DNA from: Aselliscus stoliczkanus
Taxonomy: Eukaryota > Chordata > Mammalia > Chiroptera > Hipposideridae
Direction: 5' to 3'
DNA length: 64,000 bases
Assembly: GCA_033961575.1 (NCBI GenBank)
Contig: CM066737.1
Coordinates: 54,180,771-54,244,770, forward strand
The notes below the pieces were generated by a model, which was given only the letters and a program-made list of their open reading frames with translations, had not been told where the DNA came from and ran no database searches. Both the position numbers and the translations under genes were made by a program. Of the stretch, positions 33,978 through 47,068 are shown piece by piece (position 1 is the stretch's first letter; every line of letters starts with the position of its first letter).

Positions 33978-35110
33978 GTTCTGAGGAATATGAAAATATG
34001 CTATGAAACTGTTTTAAGAAGCTATTCATAGAATATATAAAATATAAGTGTGGTTAGAACAAAAAATCCTGGAGTAATAAACACTCATGTTTATACTGAA
34101 ACATTCATCCAATTTTTATTTGTTTGTTTGTTTGTTTGTTTGTTTTTGAGGGCAGTGTCACTGGCCGCATATGTGGGATCTGAACCGGGGTTGCTGGCGT
34201 CCCAAGCCAGCTCTTAACCGCTGCGCCACTCGGTCAGCCCCATCGAATTTTTAAAATGTTCAATGAGCATTCCTACAATGAGAGGGGGAGAAAAAGATGG
34301 AAATGTTGTATGTCATTGTGTTACACAGCACACAGAGTGATTGGAGCAGAAGACACAGTTATACAGACTACCTTTGTCATTAGGTGATCATGTAATATCC
34401 CATGGGCTGGAGAGTCTTGCCTATGAACTTTGTCTCTACTTGGCCTAGTGTCCTGGGTATTTTTCCCTTTTATTCTAATAGTGCAGAATAGCAGCTTAGG
34501 TCAGCAAATGGCATTTATCTATGTTCCTGTGATTCTTCAGAGCAGAGAGATATTACATTTAATTTTTGAAAAGAATGCTTAGAATACAACATGAGGTACA
34601 ATAAGAACATACTTAAATCCATACATGCAATGGAACTATCTATCATGCAGCTTATACAAAGTGAGGTAGAATGCTATTTAGTAATATGGAATAATGTTAA
34701 GTTGTATGAAAGAAAATTCTAGAATGACATGCATCGAATAATAAAGTTTTTGAGAAAAATACCACTGAAATAGGATATACACACAATCATACCTCCTTCT
34801 CATTAACTGAGGAAGATGTGTCTTCTGAGCATTCATGTAGGTTGCACACATACATGAGAATGTAGTAGACTTTCAGATTTATCACCACATTTCAATGCAG
34901 GTGGCATTTTTCATTCTGGCCCATTACTGTGTTGGGTTTTTTGGAGGTAAATGGTGAGAGAAAGTTGATGTTTTAGAAGTCATCTCATAAAATTGTATAA
35001 AGCAGATTTATAGCCACCTTCCTGAATACTACTTGAACAGTTGTTCTCAAACATTTTGTTCTGAAGACCCCTAAAAGCTTTTGTTTAGGGGTATTATGTC
35101 TGCCAATATT
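33978..35110. other. No gene recognised (apart from one SINE)
   Basis: AT-rich, no open frame of note, no LTR or L1 motif seen except the SINE at 34121-34240. Confidence 0.5.
34121..34240 (-). mobile_element. Short head-only SINE, minus strand
   Basis: Minus strand GGGCTGACCGAGTGGCGCAGCGG...GTGACACTGCCCTC with a (CAAA)n tail. Target duplication CATC(C/G)AATTTTTA at 34108-34120 and 34241-34253. Confidence 0.92.
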
Positions 35111-35114
35111 TGAA

Positions 35115-35340
35115 AATTATAAAATGACCACTGTTCCATATACCTGAAGCTGAAGTAGAATAATATTGAATATATATGATGTAAAGTACAGCATAGGGAA
35201 TATAGCCAATGGTGTTGTAAAAGGTATATATGATGTCAGAGGGGTAGTAGAATAGGGAGTTATCACTTTGTGAGGGGTGTAGACATCTAACTATTATGTA
35301 GCTTTGTATGCCTGAAACTAAGAAGAAAATAATGCAGAGA
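35115..35340 (+). mobile_element. Old L1 3'-UTR fragment, plus strand
   Basis: CCTGAAGCTGAAGTAGAATAATATTGAAT...TCACTTTGTGAGGGGTGTAGACATCTAACTATTATGTAGCTTTGTATGCCTGAAACTAA. It closely parallels 42940-43440; both look like the 3' ends of one old L1 family. Confidence 0.65.
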
Positions 35341-35385
35341 ACTTTTAAATTTATTTATTTATTTATTTAAAATAACAATGTTAAA

Positions 35386-35507
35386 GGGCCGGCCGAGTGG
35401 TGTGTTGGTTAAGCGCTGGCTTGGGAAGCCAGCGGCCCCGGTTCGGTCCTACATATGAGAGACAATGACACTGCCCTCAAAATAAAGAAAGAAAGAAAGA
35501 AAGAAAG
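35386..35507 (+). mobile_element. Short head-only SINE, plus strand
   Basis: GGGCCGGCCGAGTGGTGTGTTGG...GACAATGACACTGCCCTC with (AAAG)n tail. Target duplication AACAATGTTAAA at 35374-35385 and 35508-35519. Confidence 0.93.
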
Positions 35508-35548
35508 AACAATGTTAAACACATTTCATGCTTAAATAAAAAGCTCAT

Positions 35549-35968
35549 GGGCCGGCTGAGTGGCGCGTTGGTTAAGAGTTGGGTTGGGACACAAGCTCTG
35601 AGCAGCAGGGCCCCGGTTTGTATCCCACATGAGGGCCAGAGACGCTGTGCCTCTACAGCTAAGATGGTGAACAGCAGCTCGACCTGGAGCTGGGCTGCTG
35701 TAATTCACTGGAGATGGCGTATGCTGCAGTTGGGCTGGCCGGCAGTTGGCGTGAGCTTTCATGAGCTGCCGTGAGCTGCCGTGAGTGGCCATCCAATGGC
35801 CTGTGAGCGACTTCCTCACCGGGAAAGAGCACAGTGATAATACCACCATGGGCCAGTGAAGCGATGCCCTCCACAACTAGATGGAAGAACAAAAGAACAG
35901 CAACTTGTCTGTTCCCCTTCCCCAGTTCCAACGCTTTTCCCCCGCAGTTCCCCCCAAAATAAAAATAA
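35549..35968 (+). mobile_element. Long tRNA-derived SINE, plus strand
   Basis: Full-length long form: tRNA-like head, GCCTCTACAGCTAAGATGGTG joint, GTGAGCTGCC modules, CCTCCACAACTAGATGGAAG tail. Target duplication AAATAAAAAGCTCAT at 35534-35548 and 35969-35983. Confidence 0.93.
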
Positions 35969-36059
35969 AAATAAAAAGCTCATCCTATATGTAAAATAAC
36001 CCTGTTTGTTTAAAACAAAAGTTTCCATTTTCTATAGTGACCTTTGATCAACCTTTTTG

Positions 36060-36190
36060 AAGGTAGGGAAATTATTTCACCAAAATTGAGACTAAGGATC
36101 AGAGTGGTTAAGCAGCATGCTGAAAGTCACATGGTTGATGAGTGGCAGAGTTGAGACTCAAGTCCTCATCTGTTTTTCTGAAAGTCTGAT
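36060..36190 (+). mobile_element. MIR-like ancient SINE fragment
   Basis: Reads like the MIR core and 3' half: AAACTGAGRC-like AAATTGAGACTAAGGATCAG, AGTGGTTAAG, CTGAAAGTCACATGG, GAGTGGCAGAGTTGAGACTCAAG. Diverged but the word order is right. Confidence 0.65.
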
Positions 36191-37588
36191 TTAAAACTAT
36201 TTATCCCCTCCCCTGAGAAACATGATAAGGTAGGTTGTGGGTCTTGATAACTCTCTCCATTTCCTGGGCTCTAAGAACCTGTTGTAATCTTTCATAGTTT
36301 GCACTCTGGTGTATCTCTAATCCAGCCTAAACTTCTCTTGTGGATCCTATTTAGACTGGGATTGCTTTTATTTATTTATTTTTTTGCTTTAGAATCCACA
36401 GATCCAGTGATATGCTGGACCTGGCTCAGACCAGAACACAAGAGTTTGATTTTCTGCATCACATGACAATTTAGCATTCACAAACATCATATTGGTGGCT
36501 AAAATAGCAGGCCATGGTGTGTGTGTGTGCGGGAGAGGGGGTAAACTATGGAATCTGGAAATGTTGGAAATCAGAAGTGCAAGGCTCCTCACCTGAAGGC
36601 CTATTTCATGCATGCTACTACCCAGGACTGACCACACAGGCATTGCCTCTAAGCTTATTATAGGAGAAAGTGCTGCATCATGGTGCAGCTCTGTTTCTGT
36701 AATGTGAATGGCTGTATGTGATAGGACTTGTGTATGCTTGTATGACCCTGATGGTAACTTTGTTCAGTCTTTACCAACCTTACTGAATTGTTTAAAATCT
36801 TAACATGGTTGCAAGAAACCTACCTCTACATATAATATTCACTGGCAGTGAGGCTTCGGCTTTACCTGGTCAGAGCCGATTTCTATATGTGAGATATTTA
36901 GTTTTATCACCCTGTTGCCTTCGGATACTTTGTGAGAGTTGTTTCTCTTCTCAGCAAACATTTTGTCTTTGCAACTCTAATAAGACACATTTGTCCAAGT
37001 GTAGGCTCAGCTTCCTTTGACTGTGACAAAACCTGATTTTCTAGTTTGTCTTCCTCTGACATCCAGACACTTTATCATCTGCAGGTCATTTTTAAGTGAC
37101 CAGCAATCTACAGCTTCCATTTGCAGAAATGCATCTGGTCTCTTGAGCTATGGGAGGCTGAAAAGTGTTTTGTTACAGAAACTGGAATATGAATCTGTAT
37201 CTCTAAAAAGGGAAATGTGCTTCTTATCCCCTGATTACTTCCTCATTAATCCCCGTGTAAAAAGTTCCCATTTTCTAAATACTTATTGCATGGAGAACTT
37301 CAGGTATTATCTCTATTGTTTCATTCATTCATTCATTAGAGTGGGCATGGTATAAGTGACTGAGATCAAAAACAACACTCTGCTTCTGAGGATGTATGTG
37401 CATTTACTGGTTTCCTTAGAAAGCTAACATCAAGAACATTTTGATGACATTCTGGTTTCCATGGCAACTAAGATATGCCATTTTATCCTGGAGGAAGAAA
37501 TATTTAATAGGGATATTTAAAGGTTGGAAGGGTGGACCAGCAGCAAAAATATGCAGCCTAGTAAGTTTCTACTGTCACTGTGAGATAC

Positions 37589-37592
<4 letters not shown>
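36191..37592. other. No gene recognised
   Basis: Mixed sequence without a convincing coding frame; open frames such as 36805-37020 and 37017-37355 have no recognisable domain or codon pattern. No mobile element seen. Confidence 0.45.

Positions 37593-37637
<45 letters not shown>
37593..37637. repeat. (TG)n microsatellite
   Basis: About 22 TG units. Confidence 0.96.
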
Positions 37638-37640
<3 letters not shown>

Positions 37641-37699
37641 TGTGTTTTGGGAAGGTGAGGTATTTACTTGGGGATTAGGAGATATAAGCCCTTTTTCTT

Positions 37700-37870
37700 A
37701 CTGTTTTATTAAAGACTGAAAGTTCTTACTGAAAAGACCCTGAGGTGATGAGTCACATTTCTTTGTGTTCTAAGATGACACCTGTTGTATGAAGGTATTG
37801 TGATCTGAGTTCTCTAAAGCAGAAGTCTCAAAATATTTCTGAACTTACATCTCTGTTTAAAAAAGTTTTT
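37700..37870 (+). repeat. Low-copy sequence related to 44160-44340 and (inverted) 50370-50500
   Basis: Shared words with 44215-44335: GTGA(T/C)(G)TGAGTCAC, TTCT..AGATGACACCTGT / AGATGACTCCTGT, ATCTGAGTTCTCTAAA(G/A)CAGA. No coding potential seen. Confidence 0.5.
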
Positions 37871-38056
37871 TGCTTGTATCCTTAACGATGTACTTTAATC
37901 ATTTTATATCTACTGCTAGTAAGAATTCATCATGTGTCCATTTTGGGAGAGATAATTTGAAGCCAACATATGATGAGATAAAATGAGTATGATTGGAAGC
38001 TCTAATGTAATTTTGTGGAATTTGAGGGTTGATATAGTGCTCACTTTGAGTAGTTG

Positions 38057-38510
38057 ACTGACAGGGCCCAGGCACGTTCAGGAGCGTGCCATGGAGGTCC
38101 TGGGATGGGGTCCTGGAATGCCCAGCTGTGTGCAGGCCAACACTCGGACCCTGACCCCTAGCTGATGAACCTTGAGGCACACACCACAGAGGTCCTGGGA
38201 TGGGGACTGGGAATGTCCAGCTTTGTACAAGCTGACACACGGAACCCAACCCCTAGCCAGATGGCCTTGACTTTGGAGCCCAATGCATAGGAGACAGGCT
38301 CCAGTTACATAAGCCCTTTTGGTTAAACATGCTTTGCACCTGCAAGAGGGAGCATATGCACTCCGTGCATTCTCCTCCCGAAAACCTCTATATAATGGTT
38401 GCTATTGTTGGTTAAAGACGCTGGTTCCTCCTCAAATTGGCTCCACATGCCTTCTTTACCGTGGGCATCTTACTGCTGAAACCACACCCACAAACCTTGG
38501 GTGATGACAC
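38057..38510 (+). repeat. Possible solo LTR
   Basis: GC-richer than its surroundings. Holds a tandem pair of ~100-base units (CAGAGGTCCTGGGATGGGGA / CATGGAGGTCCTGGGATGGG...) and, downstream, a TATA-like CTCTATATAATGG. The pattern of upstream tandem repeats and a TATA box is LTR-like, but clean TG...CA ends and a target duplication were not found. Confidence 0.35.
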
Positions 38511-38566
38511 TGACAGATGGATTAAGGGAGATTTTATCTTTAAAAGACAAATTTACTGTCATCATA

Positions 38567-38875
38567 CCACTGATTAAAATCTGTAAATGGCTCGTCATTT
38601 ATTATATAAGCATAAGGTATGAGCTCCTTAACAAAGGATCTGATTTTTGTTTTTGTTGTTTAGGAAGTAGATGTTGCCGATGTTACATTATTTCTGTATT
38701 TATTATGTTTCAAAAGAAAGTCATAGCAACTAAAGGCCTTACTGTTCATTTGTCATCAGGCTATGTCCTTTAGATAGAAGTAGATATTATGCTGGGTAAA
38801 GGATATCTAAGTCTCTCGTTTGGCACCAAATCTTATACACTGCTCTGTTATGGTGAGACTCCATGCTATCATTAA
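38567..38875 (+). repeat. Tandem duplicate, left unit
   Basis: Matches 39472-39775 in the same orientation: ATCTGTAA(A/G)TGGCTC, TATATAAGCATAA, TATGAGCT, TTTATTATGTTTCAAAAGAAA, then ACTTACTGTT-like and AGGTAT/AGGGTATG blocks. About 905 bases separate the starts. Diverged (old) duplication. Confidence 0.7.
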
Positions 38876-38994
38876 ATGAATACTTACCCAAATTATTATT
38901 TATCTCAGTAATTAATAAGGGGACAACTAAACTATTAAACACTTTTTAAATAAGAATTTAAGATTTCAATATTGCTTTTTATAAGATAACTTGT

Positions 38995-39310
38995 GTACGC
39001 ATTAATAAGAATAGGAATCATTTGCATTGCTATGGATAGGAAACAATGGCATTACTATCAGTATTCTACATGTCAGCTTCTGTTGCTTAAAGATTGGTAA
39101 AGTAGTCTAATCAATCATCAAAGATGATGAAAAGGTCATACCTCTATTGAAAGAGCTAATCCCTGGAGGGCCCACTAGCCAATGCCCAACTTTCCACTGT
39201 AAGGCCCCAGTACTTTCTTGTGCTTATTTCTGAGCCTTTGACATGTTTTTCAGGTAGGGAGGTATTAAGAGAAGTGTTCACATTTTAAGAGAATTCCTCA
39301 CTAGAAGTGT
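38995..39310 (+). repeat. Low-copy duplicated sequence, partner of 8485-8880
   Basis: See the copy at 8485-8880. Lies between the two tandem units. It is followed by a (GTT)n tract at 39316-39343. Confidence 0.65.
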
Positions 39311-39471
39311 TTTGTTGTTGTTGTTGTTGTTGTTATATGCTACACAAATGTCCAAAGCCACCACTCTGGTCAGCAGGTGGCACTTAAGACATTGTGCTCA
39401 CTGTGCGCAGCTGACACACAAATTAATAAACATTCTCAATATTCTCTTTATTCGTAGTAAATGAACCATCA

Positions 39472-39775
39472 AACCACTAACTGGAATCTGTAAGTGGCTC
39501 TTGGTTTGTTTGCTATATAAGCATAAAATATGAGCTTCTGCACAAAGGTTCTGATTTTTGGATTTGCATTTTGGAAAGTGGATGTTGTTGATGTTATAGT
39601 TATTTCGGTATTTATTATGTTTCAAAAGAAATGCATAGCATCTAAAAGACTTACTGTTGCAGTCTTTGTCAGGGTATGTGCTTTAGGAAGAAGCAGGTGC
39701 TAGGTAAAAAATATCAAAATCTTTTGGCTCCATATCCTATACCTCTTCCATGGTGCTGTGACTGGGAGTCTGCCA
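39472..39775 (+). repeat. Tandem duplicate, right unit
   Basis: Second copy of 38567-38875. Immediately downstream, 39865-39960 resembles 790-900 (GCTTCCCT...TTCT..TTTCCCTCAGTGTC(A/G)CC(T/C)GAACAAAG). Confidence 0.7.

Positions 39776-40683
<908 letters not shown>

Positions 40684-40731
<48 letters not shown>
40684..40731. repeat. (GT)n microsatellite
   Basis: About 24 GT units. Confidence 0.97.
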
Positions 40732-40733
<2 letters not shown>

Positions 40734-40749
40734 AGTCAGTCCGTTTTTG

Positions 40750-41110
40750 TGCATATGTGAATGTTATGTTTGGGTTTTTATTATCATATCTTGGATATTC
40801 CACTTGATATTGTCCATTATTTTGGAAAATTCTCAGCTATTGTTTCTTCAAATATTTTTGCTTTCCCAAGCTCTCTTCTGGAATTCCTCGCATATCTCTC
40901 ATATGGTTAGGTATATAAAGTTAATAATTAATATTTACTTTGATCAATATAAAATATCATCCTAAGAACTTTTCAAAGATATTTTCCTTGCATTCTCTTT
41001 GTATGGTACCATTTTTCTATGGTTGCTTTCTTTTTATTCACCTATATCTGATATTTCATTTCATATCTCCTTAAAGTCTCTAGAGTTATATCTAGGTGCA
41101 TATGTACATA
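40750..41110 (-). mobile_element. Possible ancient L1/HAL1 ORF1 remnant
   Basis: Minus-strand reading resembles decayed ORF1-type sequence (TTGTTTCTTCAAATATTTTTGC on plus; compare 1470-1500). No frame survives. Confidence 0.35.
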
Positions 41111-41168
41111 TAAATGCATGTTCTGTATAATCTTTTATAATATGATAAGGAAAATCAAGTCTACTTTT

Positions 41169-41265
41169 TTTGAGGGCAGTGTCACTGGCCCTCATATGTG
41201 GGACCCAAACCAGGGCCGCTGGCTTCCCAAACCAGTGCTTAACCACCGCGCCACTCGGCCGGCCC
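41169..41265 (-). mobile_element. Short head-only SINE, minus strand
   Basis: Minus strand GGGCCGGCCGAGTGGCGCGG...CCAGTGACACTGCCCTC. Target duplication TCAAGTCTACTTTT at 41155-41168 and 41266-41279. Very well preserved, so young. Confidence 0.94.
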
Positions 41266-41423
41266 TCAAGTCTACTTTTACCATTCACTTCCACCATTGT
41301 AACTCTCTCGTTTCATGTGTAACCATGTTATGAGATTTCTGTTTACCATTCAATATATTATTCCATATTTATCCTAATATAAGTATATATATATTATTGT
41401 TCTCCACATGCATGTGTATTTTG

Positions 41424-41826
41424 GGGGAGTGGAACAGCGTTAGGGAATCAGGGAAAGGGAACAGACAAGTTGCTGCTCTTTTGTTCTTCAATTTAGTTGT
41501 GGATGACGTCGCTTCACTGGCCCATATTGGTATTATCATTGCGCTTTACCCCGGGTGAGGCAGTCACTTACCTGCCATTGGATGGCTGTTCACAGTGGCT
41601 CACAGCAGTTCACAAAAGCTCACGCCCGCTGCACGCCAGCCTCACTGCAGCCCACACCATCTCTGGCGACTCACGGCAGCCCAGCTCCAGGTCGAGCTGT
41701 TGTTCACCATCGTAGCTGTAGGGGGCACAGTGTCTCTGGACCTCATGTGGGATCTGAACCGTAGCCTTTCTGCTCAGATCTGGTGTCCCAAACCAATACT
41801 TAACCAACGTGCCCATCGGCCGGCCC
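41424..41826 (-). mobile_element. Long tRNA-derived SINE, minus strand
   Basis: Minus strand GGGCCGGCCGATGGGCACGTTGG head, body with GTGAGCTTTTGTGAACTGCTG modules, CCACAACTAAATTGAAGAAC...GTCTGTTCCC tail. Open frames at 41497-41834 are its read-through. Confidence 0.9.
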
Positions 41827-42090
41827 AAACCTGATTATATTGACCCAAATTTTCTTCAATGTCAGTACATTTAGATCTGCTTCAGTCTTTTTAATTGATA
41901 AATAACATATCCTTGTTGACTTAGACTACCAATTTTTATTCTGTCCCATGGATATCATTTTACTTATATCCAATTTTGTCACTGTTGTTATGGTGAACTA
42001 CAGTGTAATGGCTAATCTTGTGAACATGGGCAACTCTTTATTCTTGCACATAACACAGGAAACTCACTAGGTTCTAAAATATACACCTAT

Positions 42091-42190
42091 GGGCCGGCCG
42101 AGTGGCACGGTGGTTAAGCGCTGGCTTGGGAAGCCAGCGGCCCTGGTTCGGTCCCACATATGAGGGCCAGTAACACTGTCCTCAAAAAAA
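42091..42190 (+). mobile_element. Short head-only SINE, plus strand
   Basis: GGGCCGGCCGAGTGGCACGG...CCAGTAACACTGTCCTC with A tail. Target duplication AATA(T)ACACCTA at about 42078-42090 and 42191-42203. Confidence 0.93.
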
Positions 42191-42212
42191 AATACACACC
42201 TAATTCCCTCAC

Positions 42213-42476
42213 TTGATATTAGTAATTATGGAAGTCTTACCATCAGGGAAAGAAGAAACTACCCTTGACCTTTTGAATCAAAATACTATGCTTGATACTA
42301 TTACAATTATAGAGGATACTGGATACCTTTCCTGTGACAGGGTAATAAGGACTGATGGGTTAAAAGAAAGAGCATCCTTGAGGAAAGTTGGCCCACTGGA
42401 CCGGAGAAATGACTTGAATTTTGTAAAGGAATGGACTTTGAAAGATATTCATCCTTGTCTTAGAATAATGCCCTAA
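42213..42476 (+). other. 87-codon open frame, unrecognised
   Basis: Opens MILVIMEVLPSGKEETTLDL and ends CLRIMP. It is not part of an L1, SINE or ERV that I recognise and has a fairly protein-like composition (charged, no low complexity). It could be a decayed gene fragment or chance. No upstream promoter or partner exon could be established. Confidence 0.3.
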
Positions 42477-42930
42477 AGATAAACTATGAATTTTATGTAG
42501 TATTTTTTCTGAAATGCTCATGTTTTTCCTTTTCTAAGTAGAAGATGGTATTGTAAGGTATGCACTTGAAGAATATGTTTTGTGGCTGTTTTTATAGGTA
42601 CTGTTGGAGTCAGATTTTCATTACTGAGACATTGGTAAGTTGAATGTGTATATGCATATTTATGGTCCTATGATAAAATTTGGAAAATGAGAAATAAGTC
42701 TAATTTTCATTCTTAATTAGCAAACAGAGTCCAATTTTGTAGTCTTCAATTTATAATAGTTACTATTAAATGCTATGTACAAAAAATAACCCTCCTAAAA
42801 TTAAGCATGACCCCTCTGAAGAAATATAGTGAACAGCATAAGACAAAAAAATTTAAGATGGAAATTCTTACCCAAATATTCTAAAATCTCACTGATCACC
42901 TAATGAAATGTTACTTAGGAGCTTTTTGAA
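42477..42930. other. No gene recognised
   Basis: AT-rich. One stretch (TTTTTATAG at 42590 before GTACTG, and GTAAGT at 42634) looks splice-site-like by chance; not supported. Confidence 0.4.
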
Positions 42931-43002
42931 AAGTACATGTAACCACTGCACTGTACACCTGAAGCTGAAGTAGAATAATATTGAATGCAAAAAAAAAAAA
43001 AA

Positions 43003-43136
43003 GGGCCGGCCTAGTGGCTCAGTTGGTTAAGAGCTCGCTCAAGAGTGCGAGCTGAGCTCTGAGCAACGGCGGTTCAATGCCAGCCCAAGCTGAGTTGCCG
43101 TTGAGCTGCCAACAGGTGGCAGGATGGCTCAGCTAA
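43003..43136 (+). mobile_element. tRNA-derived SINE (AACAGGTGGCAGGATGG type), plus strand
   Basis: GGGCCGGCCTAGTGGCTCAG...GCTCGCTCAAGAGTGCGAGC...AACAGGTGGCAGGATGGCTCAGCTA. Inserted in the L1 3' UTR. Confidence 0.92.
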
Positions 43137-43270
43137 ATATATATATATATATATATATATTTATCTATATATATATATATAGATTCGGCTATATATATAT
43201 ATATTCCTGTGAGAATAAAGATAGATATATAGATATATAGAGATATATATATATATATATATAGATATAT
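43137..43270. repeat. AT-rich imperfect (TA)n/(GATA)n tract
   Basis: Several TA runs and ATAGATATA units, grown from the A/T tail of the preceding SINE. Confidence 0.9.
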
Positions 43271-43464
43271 TCACAGGATGTAAAGTACAGGAATATAGGG
43301 AATATAGTCGTCAATATTATTGTAACAGCTATATATGATTTCAGAGGGTTAGTAGACTTGTTTACATGTTTATCACTTTGTGAGGGGTATAAATGTCTAA
43401 TCATTATGTTGTTTTGCACACCTGAAACTAATATAAAAAATAAAATTAAAAAACAAGTTGCATG

Positions 43465-43611
43465 TTTGGTTAAGAGCTCACTCAAAAGTGTGAGCTGAGC
43501 TCTGTGCAACAGCAGTTTGATGCCCAGCCTGAGCTCAGCTGCCGCTGACCTGCCAACAGGTGGCAGGATGGCACAGCTAAAAACAAAACAAAACAACAAA
43601 CAAACAAACAA
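43465..43611 (+). mobile_element. tRNA-derived SINE, 5'-truncated, plus strand
   Basis: Begins within the head (TTGGTTAAGAGCTCACTCAA) and runs to GGCAGGATGGCACAGCTA with (CAAA)-rich tail. Likely target duplication AAACAAGT(TG)CATGT around 43451-43464 and 43612-43625. Confidence 0.85.
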
Positions 43612-43625
43612 AAACAAGTACATGT

Positions 43626-45120
<1,495 letters not shown>

Positions 45121-45229
45121 CTATCAAATCTATGTGTCCAAAAAGGATGTTATCATGAAAACAATAGTTTGCATTGCTTTAAAATAGGAATGGAGTAACA
45201 TAAACTCAGTAACATAACATGGAATTTTT

Positions 45230-47005
45230 AAAATTTAAATATAGTTGGTATACAATGTATTCTTTATTTCTGACTGGTTTTTCTTTATGTGTTCTATCTC
45301 CATTTTTGTGTTTCCTATCTCTGTTGAAGTTCTCCCTGAGATCATTGAGCATCCTTATACCCATTGTTTGAACTCTGCATCTGGTAGATTGTTTGTCTCC
45401 ATTTTGTTTAGTTCTTTTTCTGGAGCTTTGTTCTGTTCTTCTATTTGGAACATGTTTCTTTGTCTCTCCGTTTTGGCTGCCTGACTGTGTTTGTTTCTAT
45501 GTATTAGGTAGGGCTGTGATATCTCCCAGTCTTAGTAGGTGTCCTGTGGGACCCAGTCATGCAGTCTCCCTGGTCACCAGAGCCATGTGCTTCAAGTGTG
45601 TCCTTTGTGGGTTGTGTCTATCCTCCTGTTGTAGTTGAGCTTTGGTTGCTGTTCGCACATCAGTGGGAGGGAGTTACCCTCAGGCTTATTGGATGTGAGG
45701 ACTGCCCATGAGTACTGTGAAGGAGCTGTTGTGGAGGGGCTGACACTATGGAACAGGATTCACATTATCAGAGCTCTGGTACCTTCCAAGTGTGCGTTTT
45801 GGGTGTGTTGTCCTTGGAGGTGGCCAGGTGATGCTCCAGCTCTGTTTGAAGCTGTCCACTGGGTGTGCCAGACCCAGTGCCACCTGGGAGGGGACTTACT
45901 GCAGGCCAAGTGTAGCGAGCTGCAAACTGTGCCCTGACTGGGTTACCTGGCATAATCACAAAGCAATCTGCAGCTGGATACCACCAGCACTGTGTTTGGA
46001 GATGCCTTGGAGGTCAAGCCATGAACCAAGGACCAGCTGCTACTAGTGCCAGGTTTAGGGCTGCTCAGCCAGAGGAACAGGACATGCTAAAGCCACATGC
46101 TGCTTGTTTGGGTTTTGTGAACCATTAAGAGACTTTAGGAAATTCTGCAGCATGAGCCAAAGCAGGCAGTTTGTACGAAAAAAACCACTGGGAGCACTTT
46201 AGAGCTCCCAAAAGTTGGGTGGGGTGTGGTCTCAGAATCATCTGGGTGGAGCCAATGGTTTCAGTCAGGTTTATGGAGGCTGAGATATGGTGGCTGCCCA
46301 TGTCTGCATGCCAGGAAGGGGGAGGGCTCAACAAAGAAACAATAGCTTCTGCCAGCTCCTCCAACTGGGAGAAAGCTGCTCCTCCAGCCCTCATCCTGAA
46401 GCTAGATAAGTTAGTTCTTCCACATATGTCCCAATCACCTTTTGAGCTTCTGCCCCACTAAAGCACAGAATAAGTGAGTCTGTCGTGAGTAAGTCCATGC
46501 ACATGCCCTTTAAGAGGAACTCCTGGGATTCCAGCTGCTCTCATCTCACTTAGCCACAATGTCCACTGGTTTTCACAGCCAGAAGTTATGGGGACTTTTC
46601 TTCCTGGCACTGAAACACTGGACTGGGGATCCTACTCCGGGGATGGGAAACCTTGCTCCCCCTGGGGGGACCTCCACAGCCAAAATATTCCTCACGATTT
46701 TTAATGGTCAAACACAGGTGTGAGATCAGCCCTCCTACATCTCTTCCCCTCCTACCAGTCTTGAAGTGGATTCTTCTGTATGTCCTTAGTCATAGGGCTT
46801 CGGTTCAGCAAGAGTTCAGAAAATTCTCAATGATGGTTGTTCTGTAATCTAGTTGTAATTTTTTTTTTTGAGGGCAGTGTCACTGGCCCTCATATGTGGG
46901 ACCTGAACCGGGGCCGCTGGCTTCCCATCTAGTTGTAATTTTGATGTGTTCATGAGAGAAGGTAAGCACAACATTTATTTACTCTGCCATCTTGACCCAA
47001 CAACT
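45230..47005 (-). mobile_element. L1 5' UTR and ORF1 start, minus strand
   Basis: Right to left: 5' end TGGCAGAGTAAATAAATG near 46990, long GC-richer 5' UTR (46980-45490) with many long but meaningless open frames, and the ORF1 N-terminus at about 45480-45240, with ORF1's usual start context CATGTTTCTTTGTCTCTCC (plus). The rest of the element is absent; it is truncated at about 45230. Split by the SINE at 46863-46926. Confidence 0.7.
46863..46926 (-). mobile_element. 5'-truncated short SINE, minus strand
   Basis: Only the 3' part of the head (GGGAAGCCAGCGGCCCCGGT...CACTGCCCTC on minus) with A tail. Target duplication ATCTAGTTGTAATTTT at 46847-46862 and 46927-46942. Confidence 0.93.
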
Positions 47006-47009
47006 GTTC

Positions 47010-47029
47010 ATCCAGTTTGTTATTTTATT

Positions 47030-47068
<39 letters not shown>

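Larger units (their letters stand above)
42935..43445 (+). mobile_element. Old L1 3'-UTR fragment, plus strand, split by a SINE
   Basis: CACTGTACACCTGAAGCTGAAG...(SINE)...GATGTAAAGTACAGGAATATAG...TTTTGCACACCTGAAACTAATA then A-rich tail. Same family as 35115-35340. Confidence 0.7.

Noticed and set aside
42590..42640. Apparent small exon between TTTTTATAG and GTAAGT
   Set aside because: Splice-like words are common in AT-rich DNA; no neighbouring exon or conserved frame.
45393..46461. Cluster of 80-100 codon frames on both strands
   Set aside because: They lie in the GC-richer 5' UTR of a minus-strand L1 and show no protein similarity.
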